A DNA stretch of 39,331 nt. Source: Alphaproteobacteria bacterium. GTDB lineage: Bacteria; Pseudomonadota; Alphaproteobacteria; Reyranellales; Reyranellaceae. Location of the stretch: the NCBI GenBank assembly GCA_019239835.1, contig JAFAZJ010000313.1, forward strand, positions 1 to 39,331, read 5' to 3'. The notes beneath the pieces are model-generated. The model was not told the DNA's origin. It worked only from the letters and a program-made list of their open reading frames with translations, and ran no database searches. This document shows positions 30,701-37,425 of the stretch, in pieces. The translations under genes were made by a program, and so were the position numbers. Positions within the stretch are counted from its first letter, which is position 1. Each line of letters opens with the position of its first letter.

Positions 30701-32742
30701 CCGAGACTGGTGACCTGATTGGTCGCGGTGTCGAGCGAGGCGCCACCACCGCCGGTGATGGTGAGCGTTCCGGCGGTGATGATGCCGGCGGCGTTCTGAC
30801 GGATCGAATCGGGCTCCGAGCCGAAGCCCAGCAGCGACACCGTGCCCGCCCCCGCGTTGACCGCGGCGTTGAGCACGATCCAGATGCTGTTGCGCAAGAT
30901 GATGCCGCCACTGGCGAGGACGTCGCCGTTGACGGTGAAGGTCAGCGTATTGGTGCGCACCGACAGCGCGCCGCTGCCGAGGTTGGAGGCGCCGAGATTC
31001 TTGATGCCGTTGGCCGCCAGGTCGAGCGTGGCGTTGCCGCCCTGCGTGGTCACGGTCAGCGTATTGACGCCGATCCCGGCGGTCTGGGTGATCGTGCCGG
31101 CGGCGGTGGTCAGGCCGGCGTTCAGTGCCAGGGTGCCATTGCTGCCGTTGATCGCGGCGTTGATCAGGATGCTGTTGGCGGCCGAGAGCGCCAGCGTGTT
31201 GGCCGAATTCCAGGTGATCGGGCTGGCCACCGTGATGTTGCCCAGATCGCCTGCGTCGCCGGACACAAGGGCGCCGCCGGTCGTGATGGTGACGCTGGTA
31301 AGCGCCAACGCGGTCTGGATCACCGACGGATCGATATCGAAAGTTCCCGGACCGCTGATCGTGGTCAGCACGACGCCACCGCCGGTGATGATGCGCACCG
31401 ATCGCGGATCGAGCAGCCACATGCCTGTCGCGCCCGCCGGCGCGCGCGTATCGACGAGAGCGCTGGCCGTTACGACGAGCTTCTCCTTGCCCGATGTCTC
31501 GACAAAGCCGCCATTGCCGCCCAACGCGCCACCGCGCGCCTCGATCGTGCCGGTGAACACCGTGGTGTTGTCGGCCCATACCACGACAGTGCCGCCATCG
31601 CCCTTGCCGGTGGCGTTGGCTGTGATCGTCGCGCCCTTGTCGACGGTGGTGTTCTGCGCATTGGCGATCGGGCCCGCCCCGCCCTTGCCGCCGCCAATCA
31701 GCACCGTACCGCCGCCGCTGGCGCCGTTGGCGTTGATGCGTGCCGTCGATTGCACCTGAACCTGGGTGCCGGTCGCCGTGACCGTGCCGCCCTTGCCCGT
31801 GGCGCTCGAGACATCGACCTCGGCGCCGAAGACCACCGCACCGCCCTCGATGGCGACGGTGCTCGCCTTGACCATGCCCTGCACGTTGGTGATAGAATCG
31901 ACGACGTTGCGCGCGGTCGCGGCGCTGATGCTCACCGAGCCGCCCGGCGCGTTGATCGTGCCGGTATTGCTGGCCTTGGCCGCGACCTTGGTCGCCGGCC
32001 CGATCTGCAGGCCGAGCAATCCGTCACCCGCCAGGTCGACCATCATGGTCTCGCTGCCGCCGATGGTGACGCGGCCGAGCTTGGCGTTGATCACGCCGTT
32101 GTTGGCCGCGTTCGGACCGACCAGGCCGACGAGACCGCCCTCCTTCACCGTGATCGTGCCCTGGTTGATCACCGCGGCGTTGGGATTGGTCGAGGCCTGG
32201 TCGAAGGCGACCTTGCCGCCGGCCATGAAGTCCTTGTTGGCGACGTTGGCGGTGCCGGCGATCAGCGAATGGACATTGACCTGCGCGCCGTTGCCGAAAG
32301 TCACGCCCGACGGGTTGATCAGGATGATCTGGCCGTTGGCGTTGAGCTGGCCGTTGATCAGCGACGGATCGGGACCGATGACGCGGTTGAGCGTCACCGA
32401 CGAGACGCCAGGCTGGACGAAGTCGACGCGCGAGCCCGCGCCGATGTTGAAAGTCTGCCAGTCGATGACGCCGCGATTGGTCGTCTGGTTGATGGTGAGC
32501 TGGATGGACGAGTTCTGGGTGATGGTGGCCGAGCCGGCGGTCACCACGCCGCCGGTCGGCGTCGTCTGCGCCATGACGGGCACGCTGAAGGCGAAGAGTC
32601 CCGCGCCGACGAAGGCGGCGAAGGCGGTCGAGGCGAGCAGGCTGCGCCGATCGGCGCGCCGGGCTGTTCCGGCCTGCCAGTCCGCAGTCGGTACCTTGCC
32701 GGGGCGTCGTCTGCGCATCTGCGCAAAGCGCTGCTTGGCCAT
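18724..32742 (-). CDS. Giant two-partner-secretion exoprotein (TpsA; filamentous haemagglutinin family), 4672 aa
   Basis: Extended basic N-terminus plus signal peptide (to SVPVMAQ), TPS domain (GVIDWQTFNIGAGSRVDFVQPGVSSVTLNRVIGPDPSLINGQLNANGQIILINPSGVTFGNGAQVNVHSLIAG), then repetitive beta-helix-like sequence; adjacent tpsB gene upstream. Confidence 0.95.
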   Translation of the reverse strand: MAKQRFAQMRRRRPGKVPTADWQAGTARRADRRSLLASTAFAAFVGAGLFAFSVPVMAQTTPTGGVVTAGSATITQNSSIQLTINQTTNRGVIDWQTFNIGAGSRVDFVQPGVSSVTLNRVIGPDPSLINGQLNANGQIILINPSGVTFGNGAQVNVHSLIAGTANVANKDFMAGGKVAFDQASTNPNAAVINQGTITVKEGGLVGLVGPNAANNGVINAKLGRVTIGGSETMMVDLAGDGLLGLQIGPATKVAAKASNTGTINAPGGSVSISAATARNVVDSITNVQGMVKASTVAIEGGAVVFGAEVDVSSATGKGGTVTATGTQVQVQSTARINANGASGGGTVLIGGGKGGAGPIANAQNTTVDKGATITANATGKGDGGTVVVWADNTTVFTGTIEARGGALGGNGGFVETSGKEKLVVTASALVDTRAPAGATGMWLLDPRSVRIITGGGVVLTTISGPGTFDIDPSVIQTALALTSVTITTGGALVSGDAGDLGNITVASPITWNSANTLALSAANSILINAAINGSNGTLALNAGLTTAAGTITQTAGIGVNTLTVTTQGGNATLDLAANGIKNLGASNLGSGALSVRTNTLTFTVNGDVLASGGIILRNSIWIVLNAAVNAGAGTVSLLGFGSEPDSIRQNAAGIITAGTLTITGGGGASLDTATNQVTSLGQVSLGGGVLSFKNAGNLTLSGTVTAQGGITLQTSGVLSDGAQTVDASAGILTLTTTGGSANIISFGGATSAGTLVMTTANANASVGNSFDTITNLGAVSLGTGSLNILQSASLTVTGAVAASGGITLSIANALAINNTLNAGVGTISLAGGTGISQSAAITGGTLNLTTTNANAALDGATNVITNLGTVSVGTGVLNLLDAGGLSITGNVTAKGGITISTSGALSSSIAVVDAGAATVSLTTTGSGNAIDISGPFTAGTLNFTTTNANAQLFNGFSNITNLGTVSLGTGTLNVGEAVGLTVTGPVTAGNATINTGGLLAINNTINVGSGTLSLITPDIGNAITQSAAITAGTLNVTTGNANATLNSVTNSVAAIGTVSIGTGSFALKTGAAGGFTVAGGGITANGGISVENATGNITTSGTIAASGGTVSLIANASGKTITLGGAVSGVGVTLKSDGALNLSQTVSAGAGTLSLTSTSGAISQSVAFSAGTLQANAGTDVTLTSATNSFTSLGVSTIGGTASIRSASSVTVTGAVSAANLTLTGSTLTINQALNTGMGTVSLNTIGNGNVTQLSGAGVITADTLLLSAGLGTVNLSGAANQVAKLGAVSPGQLFFRNGRDLTVTGAINADPGVDVRITTAGPLIINAPINSPGGVLLTTSGGAASTITQGAAGVITTSFLQVDTTDANVTLTTATNAVTSSLSAITLGSGAFALKTAVGSFDVGGITANGGIDIQNTTGGITVAGLSSSGAVSLNAATAFSFAAGVSGSGVSLTSADAMAITQAINAGTGTVALTVTGAGNAITQSGSGVITAGTLTITGSGGASLGTRTNQVSKLGAVGLGSSALSFKNAGSLTIDGTVTAKGGITLETSGVLFDNGNTVNAGTGILTLTTTGGSANTISFGGATNAGTLVLTTANANASFVNSFTSITDLGATSLGTGSLFILQSASLNVAGAVAASGGISLNIANTITIDNTLNAGAGLVTLIGQTGVFQNSGVVTAGTLSAGSSNGSVFIDQVANAVTNLGSVTAKAFALVAGVPTLTVTGAVNATAGNASFGNSGAIVFDAPVSASASIILQTFGPSTSPITQTAAGVLAAPSLFVQTLGASALLDTATNAIGAVTTVSVGAGAFALKTDAASGFTVNGAGIAANGGISIENTTGNLSTSGTLQSSLGAVSLTAGATGKTITLGGAVNGVGVSLKSDGAMTIGQSINAGTGTASFTVTGKSNAILQSAGTLSAGTLTVSTNDGNATFGSSTNLITSIGASDLKIGALSVTDSAGGLTVTGTISTFGGTVLNTVGDLTIQSSMNSGGGATVLNATGNITQTATSVISASILRASTSGTGTIDLSTATNATGALGTVSSPTSFAFKTSAATLVVAETITATANDVTLTNTGGAIQVVAPIIAGGTVTLSAAGNISDTVAGTISAATLALTTSGGGDATLDVATNAITNLGAVSLGSGSLDLLDAGGLTVTGAVAASGGITISTAGALAVNNTLNAGAGTVSLTTTGTGNGITQAVGGVITAGTLSLAADGVVDLTTAANQVTNLGASTVGALFMHTEVPTFTVTGAVAANNLILENTGAIVVGAALNAPDNPVRLRTLGGSASTITQTAAGIITAGFLDLITNDANAILTTATNVVQNQDMVLLGAGTFALKTNAAAGFSLVGSGVTANGGITVTNTSGGITTTGALSAGAGAVSLVANASGQSVDIGGAVAGAGVTITSGGAFVFDNNVDAGAGTLTVSAASITQTAGGITANTLQVTTTSGAAAITGANNKVTNLGASTTQGRLQYTDFDALNITGNLTANTSSVELRTGGAITISADITAQGLGGATAFFQISGAGASGAAITQSAGRIFAGTLDASTVNGNASFTGANQISGLGVVSLGSGAFTFVDNVATLSVPTSAQITANGGISVTNNSGSLTTVGAVTASAGAVSLNASNAITLNGTVTGIGVTLQSGAAMALNQSIDAGSGTALLIVNGSGNAISQTGGKITANTLRISTNQGNANLGQSNVVTNLGDVSLITGALNLVDVGGLTVSGAVSASGGITLNTSGALSIRNVVDAGVSAVSLTTTGSGNAITQTVDGVITANTLSLTTSGGNATLDMATNLVAGISTVSLGTGAFALKTNAAGGFTVNGASISAGGGIAVENTSGDITTVSALTAVNGAVSLTATASGKGITVGGAINGVGVSLQSNATLTIAQAIDAGTGIASLETTGNGSTITSTSTISANTLTVTTLNGEVILNQNNALTNLGAVSTGTGDFNLFDVGGLTITGTVASRSVRLNTTGTLDIRNTLTTGTGSTATLTAGTGITQTSGGVISAGVLRLTTSNANATLDTATNIVTQIAADLGSGALALNTNAASLTVVAPGITANGGVTLINTGTITQFSGGVITTSAALNLTTTNASAILNAATNAIGSLGTVSLGSGALNLLDTGGLTVSGVVAASGGVTLSTAGALTISNAINAGTGNVSLSATAAGDINDSVSTAVITAGTLTVTATNGSVTLETAAHKIAALGASSASSNFILVVDSATGLSITGDVSGSSLNITNNTGGIASSAKLTSSTQLTLDAKGGDLTTGAGQTKANGGVTLRTGGNLSIGSGGVSANGGISFDLSGSGKTITQTGAVSGNTLSIDTNNGDVTLTNSGNTINVLSGVTMGTGTLQLVDVGGLTVSGAVAADGGITLNTSGALAINNTLTTSAITGTVSLITTGSGNAITQDASGAITARTLQLTTTDAGATLNGATNAIVTLSTTSLGSGALNLLDAGGLNVSGTITATGGVTLSTSGAITINSPIDAGSANVSLSATAAGDVNDSVSTAVITAGTLTVTASAGSVTLDTAAHRIAALGASSAANNFILLVDSASGLSITGDVSGSSLNVINNTGGIASSSKLTSSTQLTLDAKGGDLTTGAGQTKANGGVTLRTGGNLSIGSGGVAANGGVSFDLSGAGKTVTQTGTVSGNTLSIDTNNGDVTLTNSGNAIGVLSSVAMGTGTLQLLDVGGLTVSGAVAAGGVNLSTSGTLAINNTVNAGTGTVSLTATGSGNAITQKSAGVITAGTLQLTTTDASATLDTATNTITNLGAVSLGTGALTLLNAGGLTVTGAVVASGGITLTTSGKLAINNTLNAGTNTVSLTTTGSGNAITQTAAITADTLTLTTTDAAATLNGAINAITNLGTVSLGTGALSLLDAGGLTITGAIAATGGATLSTSGALTISNTINAGTGSVSLSATAAGDINDSVSTAVITAGTLTVTAASGSVTLDTAAHKIAALGASSASSNFILHVDSASGLSIIGDVSGNSLNITNDTGGIASSAKLFSSTQLTLDAKGGDLTTGASQTKANGGVTLRTGGNLSIGSGGVAANGGVSFDLSGAGKTVTQTGTVSGNTLGLSTNNGDVTLTNSGNTINMLSAVTMGTGTLRLVDVGGLTVSGAVAAGGASLSTSGALAINNTVNAGAGTVSLTTTGSGNAITQKSAGVITAGTLTLTTTDASATLDAATNAITNLGAVSLGTGALSLRDAGGLTVSGAVAASGGIALTTSGALAINGTLNAGTSTVSLTTTGSGNAITQTAAITSGTLTLSTTDAGAALDGATNAVAFLDAVSLGNGSLSLLNAGALTVDSKGVIARGGVAIRNAGTITLSGGIDSGSAATALQATSGDVAQSKGTITAGSLLAVSDAGMVDLRNTDNAVSGAVAGSAATSFLFTNSLGITVQAGGVSANASNGAGGFVVDLAASGGDILVQGTVSSDKGMIVYRRTAANTSGGITLAGTAANTSGGARLLVVDLSGAAAASLYGTTPGTALGGAFTTPTPAVGTAGYTLGVNTGGTVTLGADFNGANSTIYLGGMSARFAGGSATARFGLLGVYGSNNAATLQGTVARIAPDDVSASPASRSFSGAAQLGGTGAAQLVRADASNGGMTFNGCQISSLLCSIPTDVVGTDYVGSQRIIDDFYYQNPSFGGSADDDDLDLTIETGSGDDKKMKKKAKAVWFGAPR
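20390..23330. repeat. Three copies of a superrepeat inside the tpsA gene (spacings 1266 bp and 993 bp)
   Basis: The string gccggtcgtc occurs at 20701, 21967 and 22960; tgctgacgctgtcg at 20979, 22245 and 23238. Both anchors give the same spacings. Confidence 0.85.
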
Positions 32743-32792
32743 CGTTTACAACTCCTGCGCGGCGTATATCGACGCCGCGGCTTTCGTTCCGC

Positions 32793-34568
32793 TCAGAACC
32801 GAGCGGTCACCTTGAAAAAAGCAGCCCATGGATCCAATCGCGCCGCCGCGGCGCCATCGACGCCGAGATCCAGCCGGCGCGCCGCCTCGATCTCGATCGT
32901 GACGTGCTCCAAGACACTGGCGCGCACGCCGACGCCGACCGAGCGTGCGGTGATCGCCGGCACCTCGCTTGCCAGCAGGTTCCAGACGCGCCCGTAATCG
33001 AAAAAGGCATAGAACTGCAGCGGCAGCGCGCGGCCGAGATCGAGATCCGACGACGGCGTGCTCCAGCCGACGCCGCCCGGCGGCACCAGCACGTTGAGCT
33101 GCAGCTCGATCGAGGCGGCGAAGCCGCGATCACCGCTGACCTCGCCATAGTAATAGCCGCGGCCGAAGCGGTCGCCGCCGAGGAAGAACTTCTCGCTCGC
33201 CGGCAGCACGTCGCCGGTAAGCTGGCCGCTCAGCGAGCCGACCACGCCCAGCGCGAGATTGTTGTCGGCCCAGATGTGCTGGCGGCGCGCGATCTCGGCC
33301 TGCACCTTGAAGAAGCCGGGATCGGAGCCGGCGCGCGCCATCAGCGGATCGCCGGGCTGGCTGGCGCCGAGGATGCCCAGGCCCTTGCTGAAGCGGATGG
33401 CCCCGGTGTTGGTGCCGTTGAGATCGTCGCGGTAGCTGCCGTCGGAGCCGAACCGCAGGATGCGCAGATCGGTGGCATTGAGCCGGCCGACATTGCTGTC
33501 GACCACCGAGCGGTAATACTCGAACTGGCCGTTGACCGAGAGGTTGGTCTGGCGCGAGCGGATGATCGGGTACATGCCGCCGATGCCGAACAAGGTGAGG
33601 TTGCCGGCATAGCCGATGGCGGCGATCGGCCCGCTGGGATGGACGAAGCCCTTGGCCACCCAGGCGCGGATGCGCGCACCTTCTGAGCCGACCAGAAACG
33701 AGCCATTGACCTGGACGTAGTTGCTCTCGCTGCTGAAGGTGGTGAACTGCATCACCTCGACGCGCTCGCCCATCGAGGTGAACGAGTTCACGCCGCCCAG
33801 CAGGAAGCTCTGCAGCGGCCCGGTGAAGCGCGAGCCGCGATTGTCGAGCGCGTAAAAGGCGTCCCACCATTTGCGGCTGAGCTCGATCGCGAGCTCGGCC
33901 TCGCCCGGTTGCTTGCCCGGGCGCAGCAGGGCCTTGGTCTTGATGCCGGGAATGTCCTCGGTCAGCAGCAGGTAGCGCTCGATGTCGCGCAGATTGATCG
34001 CCTGACCGCCACGGCCGATCTTGTTGAGATAGGCGCGCGCCTGCTCGATCACCGGCCCGACATCGCCTTCGACCACGACGTTGGCGATGCTGCCTTCATA
34101 GGCACGCAGGCGGATGCGGCCATCGGTGACGCGCTGCGGCGGCACCACGACGGTGGCGAGGAAATAGCCGTCGTCGCGGTACTTGCGCTGGATCGCGCCG
34201 GCCAACGCGAAGATATCGGCGGCGGTGACCGTCTTGCCGATCAGCGGCTTGATCAGCGGATCGAGGTCGGCGGGCGAATAGACGGTGTTGCCTTCGACGG
34301 TGATCGCCGTGGGCGTGACCGGCACGCGTTCGGCGCCGGCCGGCGCTGTCGTGGTGCCGGGCCCAGCCGGACCGGGAATGACGCCAGGCTCAACCGGCGC
34401 GGGTGCCGAACGCTGCAGCGGCTGCGGCGGCGTCTGCAACGGCGCGACCTGCGCCCGGGCAGCCTCCGCCGCAAGGGCCACAATGCTCAGAAAAGCGAAT
34501 GAAATCAGAAGCGTATGCGCCCCGCGGCGCCTTACGCCCCATCTTCCACTGGGCACTCCTACCCCCAA
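32793..34568 (-). CDS. TpsB outer-membrane transporter (ShlB/FhaC/HecB family), about 591 aa; start codon uncertain
   Basis: Pro-rich N-terminal linker, POTRA-like region (ITVEGNTVYSPADLDPLIKPLIGKTVTAADIFALAGAIQRKYRDDGYFLATVVVPPQ), barrel with GGDRFGRGYYYGEVSGDRG, terminal Phe. The listed start is TTG. Confidence 0.93.
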   Translation of the reverse strand: MGVGVPSGRWGVRRRGAHTLLISFAFLSIVALAAEAARAQVAPLQTPPQPLQRSAPAPVEPGVIPGPAGPGTTTAPAGAERVPVTPTAITVEGNTVYSPADLDPLIKPLIGKTVTAADIFALAGAIQRKYRDDGYFLATVVVPPQRVTDGRIRLRAYEGSIANVVVEGDVGPVIEQARAYLNKIGRGGQAINLRDIERYLLLTEDIPGIKTKALLRPGKQPGEAELAIELSRKWWDAFYALDNRGSRFTGPLQSFLLGGVNSFTSMGERVEVMQFTTFSSESNYVQVNGSFLVGSEGARIRAWVAKGFVHPSGPIAAIGYAGNLTLFGIGGMYPIIRSRQTNLSVNGQFEYYRSVVDSNVGRLNATDLRILRFGSDGSYRDDLNGTNTGAIRFSKGLGILGASQPGDPLMARAGSDPGFFKVQAEIARRQHIWADNNLALGVVGSLSGQLTGDVLPASEKFFLGGDRFGRGYYYGEVSGDRGFAASIELQLNVLVPPGGVGWSTPSSDLDLGRALPLQFYAFFDYGRVWNLLASEVPAITARSVGVGVRASVLEHVTIEIEAARRLDLGVDGAAAARLDPWAAFFKVTARF

Positions 34569-34647
34569 CGCTTTTTGCCGTCACTCAGAGCGTCGAAAGT
34601 AATTCAGGCCACTGAAATATTCTCGCGGGAAATGAACCAATCCGGAT

Positions 34648-35007
34648 TTAGTCGCAAACCGACGCCGCGGCCCGGCAGTTCACGCCGCCCTTCGCGCGGC
34701 AATTGTGCCAGGCAGCCTGCTCGGCGACCGAGGTGGTCGTGCCATAGCCCACGGCCCAGACCGAGCCGCCCGAGCTCAGGGCCTCGGACACGGCGGCGCA
34801 GGTCTTCTTGCCGGTGGCGACGATGCGACAGCTGCTGCTGTTGCAGCTCGACATCGCCTCCCGCTGGTTGCGCGCACCATCCGTGGTGCCGGCAAAGGCC
34901 ACGGCTTTGCCCGTCGTGGTGTCCAGCGCGATCGCCAGCTGCGCGGCAGCGGGCGTCGCTGCTGCCAGCAATGCCGCTCCGATGATGGTGATGAATAGTC
35001 CGCGCAT
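34648..35007 (-). CDS. Secreted DUF4189-like Cys-rich protein, 119 aa
   Basis: Signal peptide; GARNQREAMSSCNSSSCRIVATGKKTCAAVSEA...GTTTSVAEQAAWHNCRAKGGVNCRAAASVCD. Confidence 0.7.
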   Translation of the reverse strand: MRGLFITIIGAALLAAATPAAAQLAIALDTTTGKAVAFAGTTDGARNQREAMSSCNSSSCRIVATGKKTCAAVSEALSSGGSVWAVGYGTTTSVAEQAAWHNCRAKGGVNCRAAASVCD

Positions 35008-35067
35008 CGCGCCCCCTGCTTCGCGCACAGTGTCGGCAAGAAGTGTTGCACCGTCGCGACGCGCCCC

Positions 35068-35916
35068 TCAATAGCTCGGCTTGGTGGAAAACGGCGTGAG
35101 CTGCAGCTCGTGCGTCCAGCACGAGCGATCCTGGGTGTGCAGGTACCAGAAGGCCTCGGCGATCTTCACCGGGTTGATGATCAGGTCGGGCCGGTTCTGC
35201 AGCCGCGGCATGGCGCGTGTACCGGGCGAGTCGATGGTGCCGTCGATTACGATGTTGGCGACGTGCACGCCGTGCTCGGAATATTCCTCGGTCAGCACCT
35301 GGGCCAGCGTGCGCATCATCACGCGCGGATAGTAGAGCGACTGGCCGGTCATGCGCTTGCGCCCGCGCAGCGAGCTCGCGTTGTTGGAGAAGAAGAACGA
35401 GCCGGCGTTCTTCTGGCGCATCGCCGGCAGCACCTCCTTGGCGACCAGGAACGGCCCGCGCGAGGCGATGTGCTGGGCGACGTCGAACATCTCCACCGGG
35501 ATGTGCTCGAGCAACTCCTTCTCCGGCGGCAGGTCACGGCCCTCGAGGTAGCCGGCGTTGTAGACCAGTACCTCGGGATCGCCCGCCTCCTTGCGGATGG
35601 TGTCGAAGGCCTTGGCCACCGAATCCTGCGACGACAGGTCGAGCTCGACGATCATGCAGGCGTTGCCCTGTGCCTTGATCGCCTTGTCGAGCGCCTCGGC
35701 GTTGGCGGCTGCGCGCGTGGTGATCACGGTGAAGAAGCCTTCCTGAGCGAATTTCTGCGCGATGGCGCCGCCGACGCCCCAGCGCACGCCCACCGGCAGC
35801 GTGCTGTCGTCGATCGCCTTGCCGTGGATCAGCTTGGTGTTGCGCCCGTCCGACTGCCACTTCGACGTAGCGCCGATCACGACGGCGACCGGCTTGCCTT
35901 TGGTGTTCTGAGCCAT
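35068..35916 (-). CDS. Divergent SDR-family oxidoreductase-like protein, 282 aa (start taken at MAQNTK)
   Basis: VAVVIGAT... GVGGAIAQKFAQEGFFTVITTRA, ELDLSSQDSV, LVYNAGY Rossmann features. Confidence 0.78.
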   Translation of the reverse strand: MAQNTKGKPVAVVIGATSKWQSDGRNTKLIHGKAIDDSTLPVGVRWGVGGAIAQKFAQEGFFTVITTRAAANAEALDKAIKAQGNACMIVELDLSSQDSVAKAFDTIRKEAGDPEVLVYNAGYLEGRDLPPEKELLEHIPVEMFDVAQHIASRGPFLVAKEVLPAMRQKNAGSFFFSNNASSLRGRKRMTGQSLYYPRVMMRTLAQVLTEEYSEHGVHVANIVIDGTIDSPGTRAMPRLQNRPDLIINPVKIAEAFWYLHTQDRSCWTHELQLTPFSTKPSY

Positions 35917-35995
35917 CTCAGTCTCCTCCTCGCCCTCTTCCATGATTGTCGTCTTTATATCTCACGTCGCGCTATCATTTCGTCAGAGGGCGAAA

Positions 35996-36529
35996 ATGGC
36001 GACGTTCGAGATCCCGACTGTCACGACCAGCCGCCTGCGGCTGCGCGCGTTCCGTGCCGGCGACCTGGACGCCTATGCGGCGATGCAGGCAAACCCCGAG
36101 GTGATGCGCCACATGGTCATGGGGCGCACGTCGACGCCGGCCGAGGTCTGGCGCACGATGCTGATGTCGCTCGGCTCATGGGCGTTGCGCGGCTACGGCA
36201 TGTGGGCCTGCGAACGGATCGAGGGCAACGTGTTCATCGGCAGCGTCGGCATCTTCCATCCGCTCGACTGGCCGGAGCCCGAGATCGCCTATTCGCTCGA
36301 CCAGCCCTTCTGGGGCCAGGGCTTCGCCACCGAGGCGACGCGGGCGGCACGCGACTGGTTCTTCGCGCACGTTCCACTGGACCGCGTGGCAAGCCTCATC
36401 CGCCCCGACAATCTCGCGTCGAAGCGGGTCGTCGAACGCCTCGGCGCGATATGCGAGCGGACCTTCGACCAACGCGGCAGCGCCTACGAACATTGGGTGC
36501 ATCACCGGCCCGTCGGAAAGGTGCCGTAG
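35996..36529 (+). CDS. GNAT (RimJ/RimL-type) acetyltransferase, 177 aa
   Basis: TSRLRLRAFRAGDLDAY, IAYSLDQPFWGQGFATEATRAARDWFF, IRPDNLASKRVVERLGA. Confidence 0.9.
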   Translation: MATFEIPTVTTSRLRLRAFRAGDLDAYAAMQANPEVMRHMVMGRTSTPAEVWRTMLMSLGSWALRGYGMWACERIEGNVFIGSVGIFHPLDWPEPEIAYSLDQPFWGQGFATEATRAARDWFFAHVPLDRVASLIRPDNLASKRVVERLGAICERTFDQRGSAYEHWVHHRPVGKVP

Positions 36530-36530
36530 C

Positions 36531-37349
36531 CTACTTCCAGCCCCACCACGCACGAATCGCGTCGCCGAAGATCAGGCGCTTGTCGTTGTCGTTGAGCCAC
36601 GGCACGTCGCTCAGCATGGTCACGCATTGCCGCCACGGGCACGGCATCTTGGTGATGTCGGTGCCCCAGAACATGCGCTGCGGCCCGAAGGCGTCGAAGA
36701 TCTGCTTCAGGTAGCCCTGCATGATCGGGAACGGATAGGCCTCGGCCGAGTAACCCGGCGCGCCGGTGGCCTTGACCGCGATGTTGGGATGCCTGGCCAG
36801 CGCCAACAGCTGCGGCATGTGCACCATCGCCGCGTGATCCTTCAACGTGGTCATGCCGCCGCGGCCGCCGAGGTGATCGACGGTGAGCTTCAGCCCGGGA
36901 TGGCGCTCGGCGACGCGTCCGACATCGGCCAGCGAGTCGGTGCACAGCATGGCGATGGGCACCTGGCATTTCTCCGCCTCCGACCACAGCCAGTCGAGCG
37001 TCCCGTCGGCGAGCCATTGCCGCGCCGGCTCGTGCAGGAAAGTCCAGCGCAGGCCTAGCATGCCGGGCTGCTCGCGCCAGCGCGCGATCCGGGGCTTGGA
37101 CTCCTGCGGCTTGTCGAGCGGGAGCGAGCCCATGACGGCAAATCGTCCCGGGTAGTCCTTCACTGCCTTGAACGCCATCGCGTGGCTGTTCGGGTCCCAG
37201 CCCGGCGGATGGATGATCGCGGCATCGATGCCGCCTTCATCCATCTCGGCGACCGCCTCCTCGACCGTGTAGTGCGTCACCTGGCGATGCGACATGTTGC
37301 TGGGCAGCCCGGTGCCCCAGGTGTGGATCTGGGCGTCGACGATACGCAT
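36531..37349 (-). CDS. Amidohydrolase_2-family metal-dependent hydrolase, 272 aa
   Basis: MRIVDAQIHTWG, LKLTVDHLGGRGG, RMFWGTDITK motifs. Confidence 0.85.
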   Translation of the reverse strand: MRIVDAQIHTWGTGLPSNMSHRQVTHYTVEEAVAEMDEGGIDAAIIHPPGWDPNSHAMAFKAVKDYPGRFAVMGSLPLDKPQESKPRIARWREQPGMLGLRWTFLHEPARQWLADGTLDWLWSEAEKCQVPIAMLCTDSLADVGRVAERHPGLKLTVDHLGGRGGMTTLKDHAAMVHMPQLLALARHPNIAVKATGAPGYSAEAYPFPIMQGYLKQIFDAFGPQRMFWGTDITKMPCPWRQCVTMLSDVPWLNDNDKRLIFGDAIRAWWGWK

Positions 37350-37425
37350 GCGTGCTCCCTCCCGGCTCGGGAGCGGATTTCAGCACATCATCGAGCGCAC
37401 CGCGACAACCCACCGACGCTGATTG

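Noticed and set aside
19457-30718. Very long plus-strand ORFs (up to 1194 aa) opposite the giant tpsA gene
   Set aside because: They are antisense shadows of a repetitive GC-rich coding strand. Translations are low-complexity and repeat in step with tpsA, and the tpsA frame has clear domain homology and a signal peptide.
28394-31579. 1061-aa minus-strand ORF in another frame inside tpsA
   Set aside because: Arg/His/Gln-rich frame-shifted translation of the same repeats, with no recognisable domain.
36531-37349. Amidohydrolase with Gln at the first metal-ligand His (VDAQIHTW)
   Set aside because: DAQxH variants are, to my knowledge, common in Amidohydrolase_2 relatives, so it is not a notable anomaly on its own.
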